In this document: in pieces, positions 12,046 to 22,488 of the stretch
Position numbering within the stretch: position 1 is the stretch's first letter
How the letters are laid out: every line of letters starts with the position of its first letter
Assembly: GCF_000006405.1 (NCBI RefSeq)
Contig: NW_003214508.1
Location: forward strand, 168,095-219,271
Direction of reading: 5' to 3'
From: Perkinsus marinus ATCC 50983
Taxonomy: Eukaryota > Perkinsozoa > Perkinsida > Perkinsidae
DNA length: 51,177 nucleotides
The notes under the pieces: generated by a model
What the model saw: the letters and a program-made list of their open reading frames with translations, nothing else
What the model was told of the DNA's origin: nothing
Databases searched by the model: none
Program-made: the position numbers and the translations under genes

Positions 12046-13993
12046 ATGTCCATCATAACAAGGAGAGCGCTCTTCACATCATCATGGGGATCATCCCCTC
12101 GCGTATTCTACTCCACTGCCACCGCTTCTGGTGGCTACTCACGCTCAGAGATACTTTCCATGAGGCAACAGTACCACGGACCCCTCACCACCCTTTACGA
12201 GTAGGCCGCCTGCTACCTCCCATATAAACCATCTCATGTACTGTCCTCAGTGAACCTCTCGTCATCACCAAAGGACACATGCAATACCTCTATGACGACA
12301 GCAATCGCAAGTATCTCGGTGAGGCGCTGTATTAAGTGCCACTTGCCTTATCTCTCTTCAGATCTCTTTGGTGGAATAGTGACAGTCTCTGTGGGCCACT
12401 GCCACCCTCGCATAACGGAGGTTATACAGCGGCAGGCCTCGGAGCTCGTGCACACTTCACCAATCTATGCCCATCCAGAGCCAGTAAAATCCATGGAGCC
12501 ACCTTCATTGCCTTGACCGTGTGATGTAGACTCTATACGCTAAGGAGTTGGTCGAACGCCTTCCCCCACGACCCGATGGGAAGAGCTGGAAGGTCTACTT
12601 TGTCAACTCTGGATCAGAGGCCAATGTAACCCCTCTGCTGTGTTGAAGAGAGGCCACTGCCACTTCAGGACTTAGCCGTTATGCTCGCGAGACTATACAC
12701 AGGACGATGGCCCATCATAGCTCTTCGCAATGGGTACCATGGTATGACCTCCGGTACCCAGGGTATAACGGCAGTAGGTAGGAGGAGGAAGAGGAAGAGA
12801 CCGTGGATAGACCGCTAGCATCAGTCGTCGTCATTGCAGGCTTCTACAAGCATCAAGTCCCCGCAGGCTTCGGGGTGGACCACTTGGCTGTTCCTAAAGT
12901 GTAAGCCTCCCAAAGTGACTACTGCCTTGGTACGGCTCCATCGTATCGTATGATAGTTATAACTCGAGGCTTGGTCCCAACGCTTCCGTGGAGGACATCG
13001 TCACCTATCATCTCAATGATCTGGCCGACCACCTCGACTCCTGCATCAGTGATGGACAGGTTAGGGAATGAGGCTTCCTCAGTAGACCGATACATCGTCT
13101 CAGGTGGCCGCCTATATTTCTGAGTCCACACAGGGAGTTGGAGGACTCATCACCTTACCTCCAGGGTAGGAACTGTCGCTCCTCCGTACATGTGAGAGGT
13201 TTTCCAACGTCCTTGACAGGTATCTGATAGGCGTCTACGAACGCATCAGAGCTGCGGGAGGAATCTGCATTGCTGATGAAGTTCAAACTGGCTTTGGTCG
13301 TACAGGAACCAACTTCTGGGGGTTTCAGAATCACGGTATGCTCCTTAATCCACCAAGGATGGCTCTCATTTCCGTATAGGAGTTATGCCGGACATCGTTA
13401 CTATGGCTAAGAGCATCGGCAATGGTATGCCTTTGGCAGCCGTCGCAGCACGCGAAGACGTTATGAACGAGCTGGGAAGGAAAACTTTTTTCGTGGGTCA
13501 CGCCCCCCCTCCTTCCCCTTCTAGCAGAACAGATCACTGAGTATCGCTCACTCAGAATACCTACGGTGGAGGGCTCGTGCAGACGGCAGTCGGGCGGGAA
13601 GTACTCAAAATCATCGATGACGAGAAGTTGATGGAGCACTGCCGACATGTTGGTGATCATCTCTTGAGTTGCCTTGGGGATCTCAAGGTGAGCATCACTC
13701 AATTCCAATATGAACTTCCTATTCTCTGTGAATAGGTGAAGCATTCGTCATTCATTGGAGACATTCGAGGGGCCGGTCTGCTGATCGGCATTGAGCACAT
13801 TGGTGATTCTGCTGCCCGTGATATGAAATGGGCGTGGAACCGCCTCAAGGAGAAGGGATTCCTCATTGGTGGTGCCGGCCCGCACGGAAACATCTTCAGG
13901 ATAGCGCCTCCAATGTGCATCACTAAGAAAGATGTCGACCACTTCTGCACTGCTTTGGATGAGGTTTATACGGAAGTCGCAACTCGACGATGA
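12046..13993 (+). CDS. AGXT2-type class III PLP aminotransferase, mitochondrial, spliced
   Basis: Alanine-glyoxylate aminotransferase 2 group, which transfers amino groups to glyoxylate using PLP in mitochondria. The start at 12046 gives [20 protein letters not shown], an Arg/Ser-rich presequence without acidic residues. Conserved blocks follow: [114 protein letters not shown], and [16 protein letters not shown] with the PLP-binding Lys at 13409-13411. The 3' exon ends at TGA 13991-13993 with [19 protein letters not shown]. Introns of about 40-100 nt were placed by frame: after RKYL, after HPEP (12484-12529), after GSEAN and before VKHSSF. It is convergent with MRD1. GABA-type aminotransferase is less likely because the [14 protein letters not shown] block is typical of AGXT2. 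Confidence 0.92.
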
Positions 13994-14639
13994 ATTGGTC
14001 AGCTCAACAACAGCTCGGATGTCGAAAACACGCTACGAGCTGCTGGGAGGCCGCAGTTCAAGTCCAACTAGCAAAATTTTGAGAGTATTTTTTTAATGAC
14101 TGGAGAAGACAGACACCTCGATATCTTATCAACTATGTCTTTCTAATGCTGGTAACGCACAGTCTCTTCGCCTTCAGTTTGCGTTCGAAATATCCATTAT
14201 AGATATGGTAGTAAGCACCTCGGGCTCCGGAAAATAAAGATGCATAAATGGAGGCATTGTGCCGAACTAAATTTGGCGAAGTATTCACATCGACAAAGAC
14301 CGATTTTTCTGGCAATGGAGAATTATGATCATTGCGATTGTCACAGAACCCACCAGCGCTTTGTAAGGCGACGGGAGTTGATGAATCAAAATCTTTACGC
14401 CCTCTCTCGCGGTCTTAAAATCCCCATCGCCTTTCCAACGTCGTATGTGCATGAGGCTGGTCACCCATTATGAAGGCGTCCCTTTGTAGCTCCAACAGAT
14501 ACCCAGTAAATGATACTCCGATAAGTTGATGAACTCGGAACTTTGGGTCCGTGAATATCGTTTAGTACAAGTAACAGTAGAAACACTACGTGAACAGACG
14601 TTGGGCGATTGTGCCAAATTCCGGCGGGCCTTCATAGAG
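13994..14639. other. Convergent intergenic region
   Basis: Lies between the stop codons of the AGXT2-like gene (+) and MRD1 (-). It contains a short T-run at 14088-14094 but no gene or repeat that I can support. Confidence 0.5.
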
Positions 14640-17600
14640 CTACTCTTCGAGCGAGTTTATTTTCCGTCGCTTCGCCGACTCGTTCATCTTCTCATGGCGC
14701 TTCCTCTCATCCTTCATATCTTGCTTCAACTTCGCGGTCTCGATCGAAGTATCCTCATGAGCAGCTGGCTCCAGCACGAGTCTATGATGACATATACCTC
14801 TTCTATGCTCACATACCATAAAGAGCTCACCTCCTTCCGTAAAGATGTGTATGCTGTAATGCCTCCATCGCAGCGAGGGCCTCCGATCTCGATACGAACT
14901 CGACAAAAGCAAATCCTCGATGACCGCTCCTGATCGGAAGCAATGACGATAGTAACAAGGAGCTGAGGTCCTTACCTATCAACCTTAAGGGGCATGCGTA
15001 CTGCCACAACATTGCCATAGGTTGAGAACAGCTTCCGAATGTCTCTACGTGATGCCTCGAAAGCTACATTTCGAACACATAGCCTGATCAGACTTGATGC
15101 AAGCTAATCTGCTCTACTTCATTACCTGTTAGTAGCCCCCTTCGTATCCGCCTTAGTGACGCCAGCCTGGCCTATCTTGCTTTGGCTCCCACCCCCGGCC
15201 TTGCCTCCTCTACCTATCTGCAGCTCCAACGTTCGCCCGTCAAGTGAACTCCCTTGCAGACGCTTGATGCACTCCTTTGCAGCTGAGGAACAACATACAT
15301 CATTAAAGATGTTCCTCAAGTCAGTGACACAATCATCATGCCATCAAGAAAACAAACATGGTTCACAGCGAGATTTCAGCCGTACTTACCCTTGTGATTC
15401 TTAAACTCGACAAAGCCGAAGCCCATGGACAGCTGGCGGCCATCAGGCATAGTCTTTCGAGAAATACTGCACTTGATGTAACCTGCCTGTTTCTTGAAGT
15501 GCTCCCGGAGTGTCTGAAGGTACCACTCGGTGCAGAGATGTGACTCGAGCTGAACCGCCGCAACCCACCTCCTCAGTGGTGTCAAAGCTCAAACCCTTAA
15601 CGAACACACTGACACTACCAGCACCGTCCTCTTCCTCTTCCTCCTCCTCCTGGACAGCTTCTTCTTCCTCTTCCTTCGATGCACTCCTCGGCTGCTCCTG
15701 CACTTCAACTGTCTCATGCTCTACCCCTTCCATCGGAGTGGACACCTGATAATTAGGGGATCAACGGAATGCCGGAAAAAATCTGAACCAACGCGCCCGA
15801 CCAACATAGAATCAGACAAATAGACGTGAGCTTAGCCACCCTACTTCTTCCTCAGCCTCTTCACGCTCATCGCGAGTCTCCTCCCCTACTCCCTTCTGTT
15901 CCGACTTCGGCTCGAATATATTCTCCGGTGCCCATTCGACATAAAGCGGCGCGTTTTTGAATCGGCGATATGAGAGTTTCTTGAAGGCATGTTGAGCAGT
16001 TTTCTGGTCCACAAACTGAGCTATGGCGACTGTCCTAGTCGGGGCTAGCAGCAACCTACAACAGCACCATATCCACTACAAGGAAGCTGCAGGCGTCAAT
16101 TACTTCTGCAGAGCTGAATGCTCGCTATCCTTGGCCGCACTGACGTATTTCCCAATCACCGCCCTCAGTTCTGCCAGCGTAACAGACTCGGCCGGAAGGT
16201 GCTTAAGAATGAGCGTATCCTTCGACCGTGATAGCTGCGGCTTCTCCCCCTTATTCGTCCCCTTAGGCTTAGGTGACTCAGCGTCATAAGTAGTCGCCTT
16301 GGAGGTCAACAACGACGTGCCTGAGAGCCCCACCCCATGCGATATATTCCATCACACTACTGTAACCCCAAACCTCAATCAGTACCTTTCCTCTCGAAAG
16401 CGTCCACTCTGACTCTTTCCTCTTTCAGCCACTGTTTGACTTCCCTCACGACCTCAGTCTCGCCAACAGCTGCACGTACTGCCAAGTCGTCGGCCTCTAC
16501 ATCCATCACCTACACCGGCGACCCACGGTGAGGTGCTTCCTCAAGGTTCTAAAGGCTGGTATTACATCAGCTTTGTTCAGACCAAGTTTGCTAGCTGCGG
16601 CGGTGACAGCCGAATTGGCAGACACGAAGAGCAAATTCCACGTATGTTGTTCCGCATTCTCCCTCCGCTTCTTCAGTTGTTCCTGCTTACGACTAAGGCG
16701 TTTCTCGTCCCGTTCCACATGCTTCTTCGGTCGAGCCTGTGCTGCCTTGATACGCAGTACGCGGCCTTGGAAGACCTGCAAGTGTCAATGCGCGTCACAG
16801 GAAATCAGGCGGAATGCTAGAAAGTTAGCTCAACAGTGAATCCACCGAGACCTGCAAAGCTTACTTTCCCATGCATCTCAGCCTTAGCTCGCACGGCATG
16901 CTCCGGGAATAGATAAGTCACATAGGCCATACCGCGAGACCTGCCGAACACACCGACTCAGCAGTCTCAGTCAATACCCAGAGAGTAATCGTGGTACTAC
17001 TTTTTCGAATCCTCATCCCGCAGCACCACCACGTCCTCAATAGACCCGAACTTCCTGAACACACAAATCTCCTTGTCAGACGTTCACATTGTTGAGAGGC
17101 TCAAGAAACAGTTTTAAAACACATGTTCGCTTGCCTCAGCTGAGCTCAGGAGTTCCTTTAATAAGTATAGGAGTTCATATACGACTTAGAATAGAGAAGC
17201 GTTCAAAAACCAGTAAGAATTTCCCAAAATTTCACCAGAATTTCATATCGTCAGCAACACATAGTTGAACATGTGCATATCATCCCACACTGTCAAACAG
17301 CAAATACGCTTTGATACTTCACCCGGAGAGTGCCACGACTTCCACTAGGTATAGGAGCCCAGTTACTACTGGAAAGCCTTCTTGATATCATCCTCTGTAG
17401 CAATGTACGGCAAGTTGACCAACAACAGCCTCGCAGTGTCCATCAGGACGGCATCGGAATCGTCTCCCGCTGCCTCCGACCCCTCCTCATCCTCTTCGTT
17501 ATCCTATCAAAGAGTGTTTGAGGGTGTCGACGCAACAGAAATTTCTTCCAATGAACAACCCGAACTGCTGAAATGCCTCCCCTTCAGATCCCCTACTCCA

Positions 17601-18926
17601 AAATTTAAGCTAACTGAGTCGTCCTAGAGGCTCGTCGTTGTCGAGGATGAGACACCGACAACTCAGACCACCTGAGCCCATGGTCGTGAAAGTACTACTT
17701 CGTCATTTGCCTCCTTCGCTTCGCTATCCTTCTCCTCCCCCTCAGACGTCACCATCTTACTCCGTAGGAAACTAAGGAACCCAGCATGCCGTCAGCAACG
17801 TATACACAACTTGCACCTACTCCATATCACTAGCACCTCCACCAAAACCGCTCTCGGCAGCAGTGGGGTGATCCTCAGTGGCGTCTACATCCAAGGTCTG
17901 GATGTCTTGTCTGAGTACAGCGATAACCACGATGATTTGCATATATGTAGACAGCGTAACATGTCATTACTGTTCATCTTCGACCGGAGTGTCCTCTTCC
18001 TCCTCGTCAGAAGAATCATCGTCGTCCTTGAACGCTACATGGGTCCGCACGCTTGCAACACCAGCTTTGCCTCTCCGTACGCCGACATGCTCCACTTTCT
18101 AACAAGTGAACCATCACTCTCATCTCAGTGCGATAGACAAGGACATCTGACGATGCGCACACGACGCGGTTTTCCCCCTTCGCTCAAGGTTGGGGAGAAT
18201 AGTACCACATTTGGTCATCTCCAATGTAAACCCTCAGTACCTCCGCCTTCCCTGCAATGACAGCATCCCGACGCTTGGTCTCCTCAGCTTGTCGCTCCTC
18301 CCTAGACTTTCCAGTACCGTGTACGCCGGAAGCCGCCAAGTCCTCCTGTGATTGCTGCGTCGCCTTGGAGTACTTGCTCCACGCTCTCGGCAGCCTCGTA
18401 GAATGTGCGGCGAGGGCCATGGCCACCTGAAAGAAGGCAACTACTCCTATATAGAGACCGCAAACATGTTGAGCAATGATAGTAGCAGTCCACAGGCTAC
18501 CAGGACAACACCCTCCTCTGAAATTACCTGCAATCGACTCGTGTCCATGAAGGTATTATCAACTGCCCGCAACGCCTTCTTAGCCTCAGCTGAAGTGAGG
18601 AGTACAAGTAATACGCTAGAGTATAGATAGCGAGATAACGAACTGTATTACCAGGAGAGCGGAATCCGACAAAGCCAAAGCATCTGCTGCGGCCGTCCTT
18701 CGTCTTTATCACACGAGCGTCGGTAACTTCACCGTGTGCTGCGAAGAACTCTTTTAATCGAGCATTGTCTACGTGCCTGATACACAAAACCAAATCAAAC
18801 CTGTCGCATCCGCGCATCAATGGAAGGACGAGTAGCGAACGTCAACTCGCGCTACTCCTCAGGAAGTTACTACTTTGGAAGGTTCTTGACGATAACACGG
18901 GAGCTCTGCCCTTCCTCTGTGGACAT
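14640..18926 (-). CDS. MRD1: Multi-RRM ribosome-biogenesis protein MRD1/RBM19, spliced
   Basis: Nucleolar protein that binds pre-rRNA and organises early 18S processing. The start at 18926 gives MSTEEGQSSRVIVKNLPK. An intron (18777-18874) joins K to HVDNARLKEFFAAHGEV, completing RRM1 with RNP1-like CFGFVGF. NTFMDTSRLQ and PRAWSKYSK, hallmarks of this family, follow near 18400-18580. Later domains include ARLLLVNLPYIATEDDIKKA joined across intron 17055-17369 to KFGSIEDVVVLRD, a linker HTWNLLFVSANSAV, RRM4 with LKHLPAESV and PLYVEWAPENIF, RRM5 with SVFVKGLSFDTTEE and GFGFVEFKNHKG, and a last RRM with HRGFAFVEFVSRSEA and HLYGRRLVLEPA. The C-terminus is KRRKINSLEE. Acidic linkers occur near 15600-15700 and 17450-17500. 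The set and order of domains match the family well; several small exon borders are not resolved. Confidence 0.93.
17120..17300 (-). repeat. Dispersed intronic repeat, copy 2 (introner-like)
   Basis: In host-gene sense this copy reads AGTGTGGGATGATATG, TTCAACTATGTGTTG, ACGATATGAAATTC, GAAATTTTGGGAAATTC, CTGGTTTTTGAACGCTTC, GGAACTCCTGAGCTCAGCTG and AGGCAAGCGAACATGTG. It lies inside MRD1 intron 17055-17369 (315 nt), which begins GTAGTA. Block order and orientation match copies 1 and 3. Confidence 0.8.
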
Positions 18927-19464
18927 TGGAAAATGCCTAAGAGAATGCCTGAAGGTACGAACACTAACAAGACAACTCGGACGTTCCATCAGTGATGATA
19001 CGTTTCTATCGCCATGATTCATGACAGTATGAAACGAGACCCACTAAAAACTCCCTTTTGAACGCAACCCCGCAGCTGATGTAGCCCACGAGGGTAGATG
19101 TCAACTGCCACAGACTACAATAACATATCGTCAATTCCTATAGCAGGTGGCTTTAAGCTCAGACGAGGTGAAATGGCAACCTCTTCGAATTTCCTCGGGT
19201 CGCTGGGAACTACAAAAAGCAAGAGTAATGTTCACGACCGACTGAACACAATAGCTCAACAAGTAACTTCACGAGACGGCATGCGCGACTCATGGGTTGA
19301 CCTGGACCGCATGAGAGACCAGATCATCTTGGCTTCATATATACGATGAATCGCCTACAATCCAGAGATATACGGCATAGCTTAGCGAATAGGAGTAGGC
19401 GAGAAGATCCCGGCCAGACTCTGTGAGATCAATCCGGGAAGATGACTCAGTCATCATGACTAAA
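18927..19464. other. Intergenic, with a weak 84-codon open frame
   Basis: Upstream of MRD1 and downstream of the Cys-rich gene, both on the minus strand. An open frame at 19098-19349 (+) begins MSTATDYNNISSIPIAGGFK. It has no recognisable motif and no visible partner exon. It could be a small gene or chance. Confidence 0.3.
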
Positions 19465-20454
19465 CTAAACAGTGGGTGACGCGGTGGTGGTCGCAGTGGT
19501 AGTCACAGGTGTGGAGGTGACGCTCTCGGTAGTGGATGCCTGTGAACTGGTTACCTCGGTCGTGACAGAGGCCACAATGGTACTGTCGCCGTAATTATTG
19601 CAGATACTCGGTCCACAAGGCTGGTCACCGTCATAGCAGACCGGTACGTAGAGCCACCACTTGCAGTACGACACGCGATCACCGGAGAGACCTGTGTTAG
19701 AAGCGGCACAGTAGGCGTCACAATTGGGACTGGGGCCGGCATGAGAGTCAGGAGGACCTCCAGTGGGGGCAGGGGTGCCGGTAGGGCAATCTGATGGGCC
19801 ACAGGACTGATCCCCACCGTAGCAGGAGGGCTCACTCTTCCACCACTTGCAGAAGGAGGATGGTCCGTTAAGACCAACACAGTAGGAATTGCAAGGGACG
19901 GACTCGTAAGGGTGGGCCTCGAAAGGAAGTGTCGGCGTCGGGGCAGGAGGCCACGTCTGCGAGGTGCACACAGTTTGATCCCCACACGGCTGATCACCAC
20001 CGAGACAAGTAGGGCGAGGGAGCCACCACTTGCAGTACGAAGCCTCATCGTTGAGACTCTGACACATAGTGTCACACGCTGGCTCATACGTTCCATCACC
20101 AGTGGGGACCGCATCAGTCGGTGTCACCGTTACAGAAGGGCCGCAGATAGCAATAGTGCCACAAGGCTGATCACCCCCTTGGCAAGTGGGTGGGCTCAAA
20201 TCCAGTTTACAGTAAGAAGCACCTCCGTTGAGTCCCTGGCAGTAGATATCACAGGTATTCTGCAGGACTGCAACATTCACTGGAGCAGTGAACAACGTCG
20301 GAGTCGATGGGGTCGAACTAGTTGTCGCACTCGTCGAGGTCCCCTGCAAATTACGCGGCACTGCTCCAAGCACAGCCGGGATAACCATAAAGAGAGGCGT
20401 AGCTTGGATCATGCTGGATGAGAGTAGAAGCCACTGACTCATCAACGATAACAC
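19465..20454 (-). CDS. Secreted protein with four Cys-rich CKWW repeats
   Basis: I do not recognise a named family. It is a single exon of 329 residues. The N-terminus (MLSLMSQWLLLSSSMIQATP then LFMVIPAVLGAV) is a hydrophobic signal-peptide candidate; an internal Met could be the true start. A Thr/Ser/Pro-rich linker is followed by four repeats of about 45-60 residues with the pattern C-x3-C-x(n)-[YF]-C-K-W-W-x(n)-P-x-C-x-G-[GD]-D-Q-x-C-G and a final Cys, six cysteines each, suggesting three disulfides per repeat. The first repeat has CKLDL in place of CKWW. Linkers are Pro-rich (TSQTWPPAPTP). The C-terminal 45 residues are almost all Ser/Thr/Val, as in O-glycosylated stalks. A close paralogue lies inverted at 26857-27525. 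A surface or secreted binding role is plausible but unproven. Confidence 0.85.
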   Translation of the reverse strand: MLSLMSQWLLLSSSMIQATPLFMVIPAVLGAVPRNLQGTSTSATTSSTPSTPTLFTAPVNVAVLQNTCDIYCQGLNGGASYCKLDLSPPTCQGGDQPCGTIAICGPSVTVTPTDAVPTGDGTYEPACDTMCQSLNDEASYCKWWLPRPTCLGGDQPCGDQTVCTSQTWPPAPTPTLPFEAHPYESVPCNSYCVGLNGPSSFCKWWKSEPSCYGGDQSCGPSDCPTGTPAPTGGPPDSHAGPSPNCDAYCAASNTGLSGDRVSYCKWWLYVPVCYDGDQPCGPSICNNYGDSTIVASVTTEVTSSQASTTESVTSTPVTTTATTTASPTV

Positions 20455-21045
20455 GTGCGACGATCAGTGCTACGGGACGCAAACGTGGACTGCAACTCTA
20501 GGAATCATCCCTCCTCACACCTGAAATGTTCACACTACCGATTACTGCATCACTCGTGGATCCGCGGCGCTTTCCTGAAACCGTAAGATATTCTCGAGAA
20601 TCCTTGCCGGTGCGTATGGATAAGATCTTCCCTAGTGCAGATGGAATATGTGAAACCACCCCGGCTTACGGGTTGGGGTGTCTAAACACGGTTAGGATTT
20701 CGGTTCCAGTCGTACGACTTTGCTCCAGCGTTATCCCTGGGACCATGCATGTTACTCAAGCATACCATTTAGCGACCTCGGAAAAAGTAGGGGCGATGCA
20801 TTGCTGGCGAGGAATGGTGATTTAGTCTGATTACCCACAAGTGTACAACCACACGACGAAGCGGTCACCGCAAAGACTTGCCACTGTGATTGAACTGACG
20901 TCGATCCCAGTAAGTCAATTGGTGGGGACGCACACACCACACAGTGTCACACGAAGTTGCGCCTATTCGCTAAAGGCGAGCGAGATTATTACTGAGCGGA
21001 GCGATGTAGCTATGTCACAGCGATTCAAATTACAGTTGCTTTCTT
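20455..21045. promoter_or_regulatory. Divergent promoter region
   Basis: 591 bp between the start codons of the Cys-rich gene (-) and the amino-acid transporter (+), so both promoters must lie here unless trans-splicing or a distant 5' exon is used. I see no TATA-like box or repeat that I would defend. Confidence 0.4.
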
Positions 21046-22488
21046 ATGCACCCAATCAATATGGACAGTCCTACAACGACGGTATCTTCCAGTTATGATT
21101 CATTGGATTTGAAGGGTCGTGGACCTGCGCGGACGTTGGATACATCTACCTGCATCAGTGATGTGAAGTCGGATGTCTCCGAGGAGAAACCTGTCGTTGG
21201 CAGTAACGATTTCCAAGCGGTTTTCAACACGGTCATGATTGCTGTCGGCATTGCCCTTTTGGCTTTAGGGAAGACGACGGCTAGCGTTGGGTATCTACCA
21301 GCACTGTTGCTTCTCATATTCTGCGGCTTCGTCGGCTACCTCATGATCTACCTCCTCTATCGGTGTAGAGTCATGGCCCTTGAGCTTGGTGCCGATTCCA
21401 TGGCCAGTTACGAAGACATTGGTCGCTTTACCTGCGGCAGAATAGGGCAGATTATCGTCGCTATTGCCCTTCACGTATCACTTATTGGATCGTCGTGTGT
21501 CCTTATTTTACTACTTGGACAGAATTCTTACCATATTTACAGCGGTATCAGTGTAACTTGGTGGATCATAATATGGATGTTCATCTTATTGCCTGTCAAC
21601 TGGCTCAAGACTATGCGTGAGATCGGCTATATCTCCAGCACCATTGGCGTGGTGTCGATCATCACTACCATCATTGGCCTTTGTGTGGCAGGCTTCGTCG
21701 AATTCGGTCAGGACCACGACAACGTTGACTACGAACTGGCTGTTCCAGAACCTCTTACTTTGATTGGTGCATACACTACCTTCTCTTTTTGCTTCTCCGT
21801 GACTTGCGGTACTCCAACCGTAACTCACGATATGAAGAACCCGGCACACAGTCCAATTGTGTTTCTTTGGGCTACTGTCGTTTTATTTGCGGTCTATCTC
21901 GTCGTTACCGTCCCATCTTACCTTGGTTGGGGTCAAGGCTTGCTGTGTTATGATAACGTCTCAGATGCCATGAACAAGGATGTCTGGGGATACATCTCAT
22001 TTGTTAGCATTGTTGTCCTTTGTGCAACCCATTACGCGGTAGTTCTTCACCCTTCGTGTAGAGCTATCGAAAATGTCTTTGGGTTGGGTGAAGGATCACA
22101 GCGCGTTGAGAAGTGGGGCTACTGGCCTTCGCTGATTGCGACGAGTGCCTTGCGTAGCATACTTGTTGTATTAACAGCGATTGTCGCTATAACAGTGCCC
22201 AAGTTCTCGTTCTTGGTTGATCTTAACTCGGCCATTACGTATTGTTTATTGCAAATGATATTCCCTCCAGTCTTCTACATGAGACTGAGATATATGATAC
22301 ACAAGGAGTTTGGTGACGGTGAAGTGATGGACCGTTGTGGTGGTAAATTTGGTACCTGGAAGAGTCGTGTCCAGTGCACTGTCCTTATCTGCTTGATGGC
22401 CTTATCTCTGGTCGCCTCGGGTATCACAGTTTACAAGACTGTAACTCCTGCAGCCGTACCCGAGATGTGCTCTCATCTTGCACAGTAA
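21046..22488 (+). CDS. Amino-acid transporter, AAAP/AVT (SLC36/38-like) family
   Basis: Proton- or sodium-coupled amino-acid transporter of the Aa_trans fold, in the plasma or vacuolar membrane. It is a single exon of 480 residues, the usual family length. A soluble N-terminus of about 60 residues precedes the first helix (FQAVFNTVMIAVGIALLALG), and about eleven hydrophobic segments follow. Family-like features are the AVFNT...VGIALLALG opening, the loop GTPTVTHDMKNPAHSPIVF in the middle, and SFLVDLNSAITYCLLQMIFP near residue 390. The TM1 kink reads LALGKTTASVG rather than the common LLSLPxAFxxxG. The first Met (21046) or the second (21061) could be used. It is intronless among intron-rich genes and lies between the two inverted Cys-rich paralogues. 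Substrate cannot be read from sequence. Confidence 0.9.
   Translation: MHPINMDSPTTTVSSSYDSLDLKGRGPARTLDTSTCISDVKSDVSEEKPVVGSNDFQAVFNTVMIAVGIALLALGKTTASVGYLPALLLLIFCGFVGYLMIYLLYRCRVMALELGADSMASYEDIGRFTCGRIGQIIVAIALHVSLIGSSCVLILLLGQNSYHIYSGISVTWWIIIWMFILLPVNWLKTMREIGYISSTIGVVSIITTIIGLCVAGFVEFGQDHDNVDYELAVPEPLTLIGAYTTFSFCFSVTCGTPTVTHDMKNPAHSPIVFLWATVVLFAVYLVVTVPSYLGWGQGLLCYDNVSDAMNKDVWGYISFVSIVVLCATHYAVVLHPSCRAIENVFGLGEGSQRVEKWGYWPSLIATSALRSILVVLTAIVAITVPKFSFLVDLNSAITYCLLQMIFPPVFYMRLRYMIHKEFGDGEVMDRCGGKFGTWKSRVQCTVLICLMALSLVASGITVYKTVTPAAVPEMCSHLAQ

Noticed and set aside
19551-20421. Long alternate frames on both strands over the Cys-rich gene
   Set aside because: They arise from the repetitive, GC-richer composition. 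Cysteine spacing and the paralogue support only the 329-residue frame.
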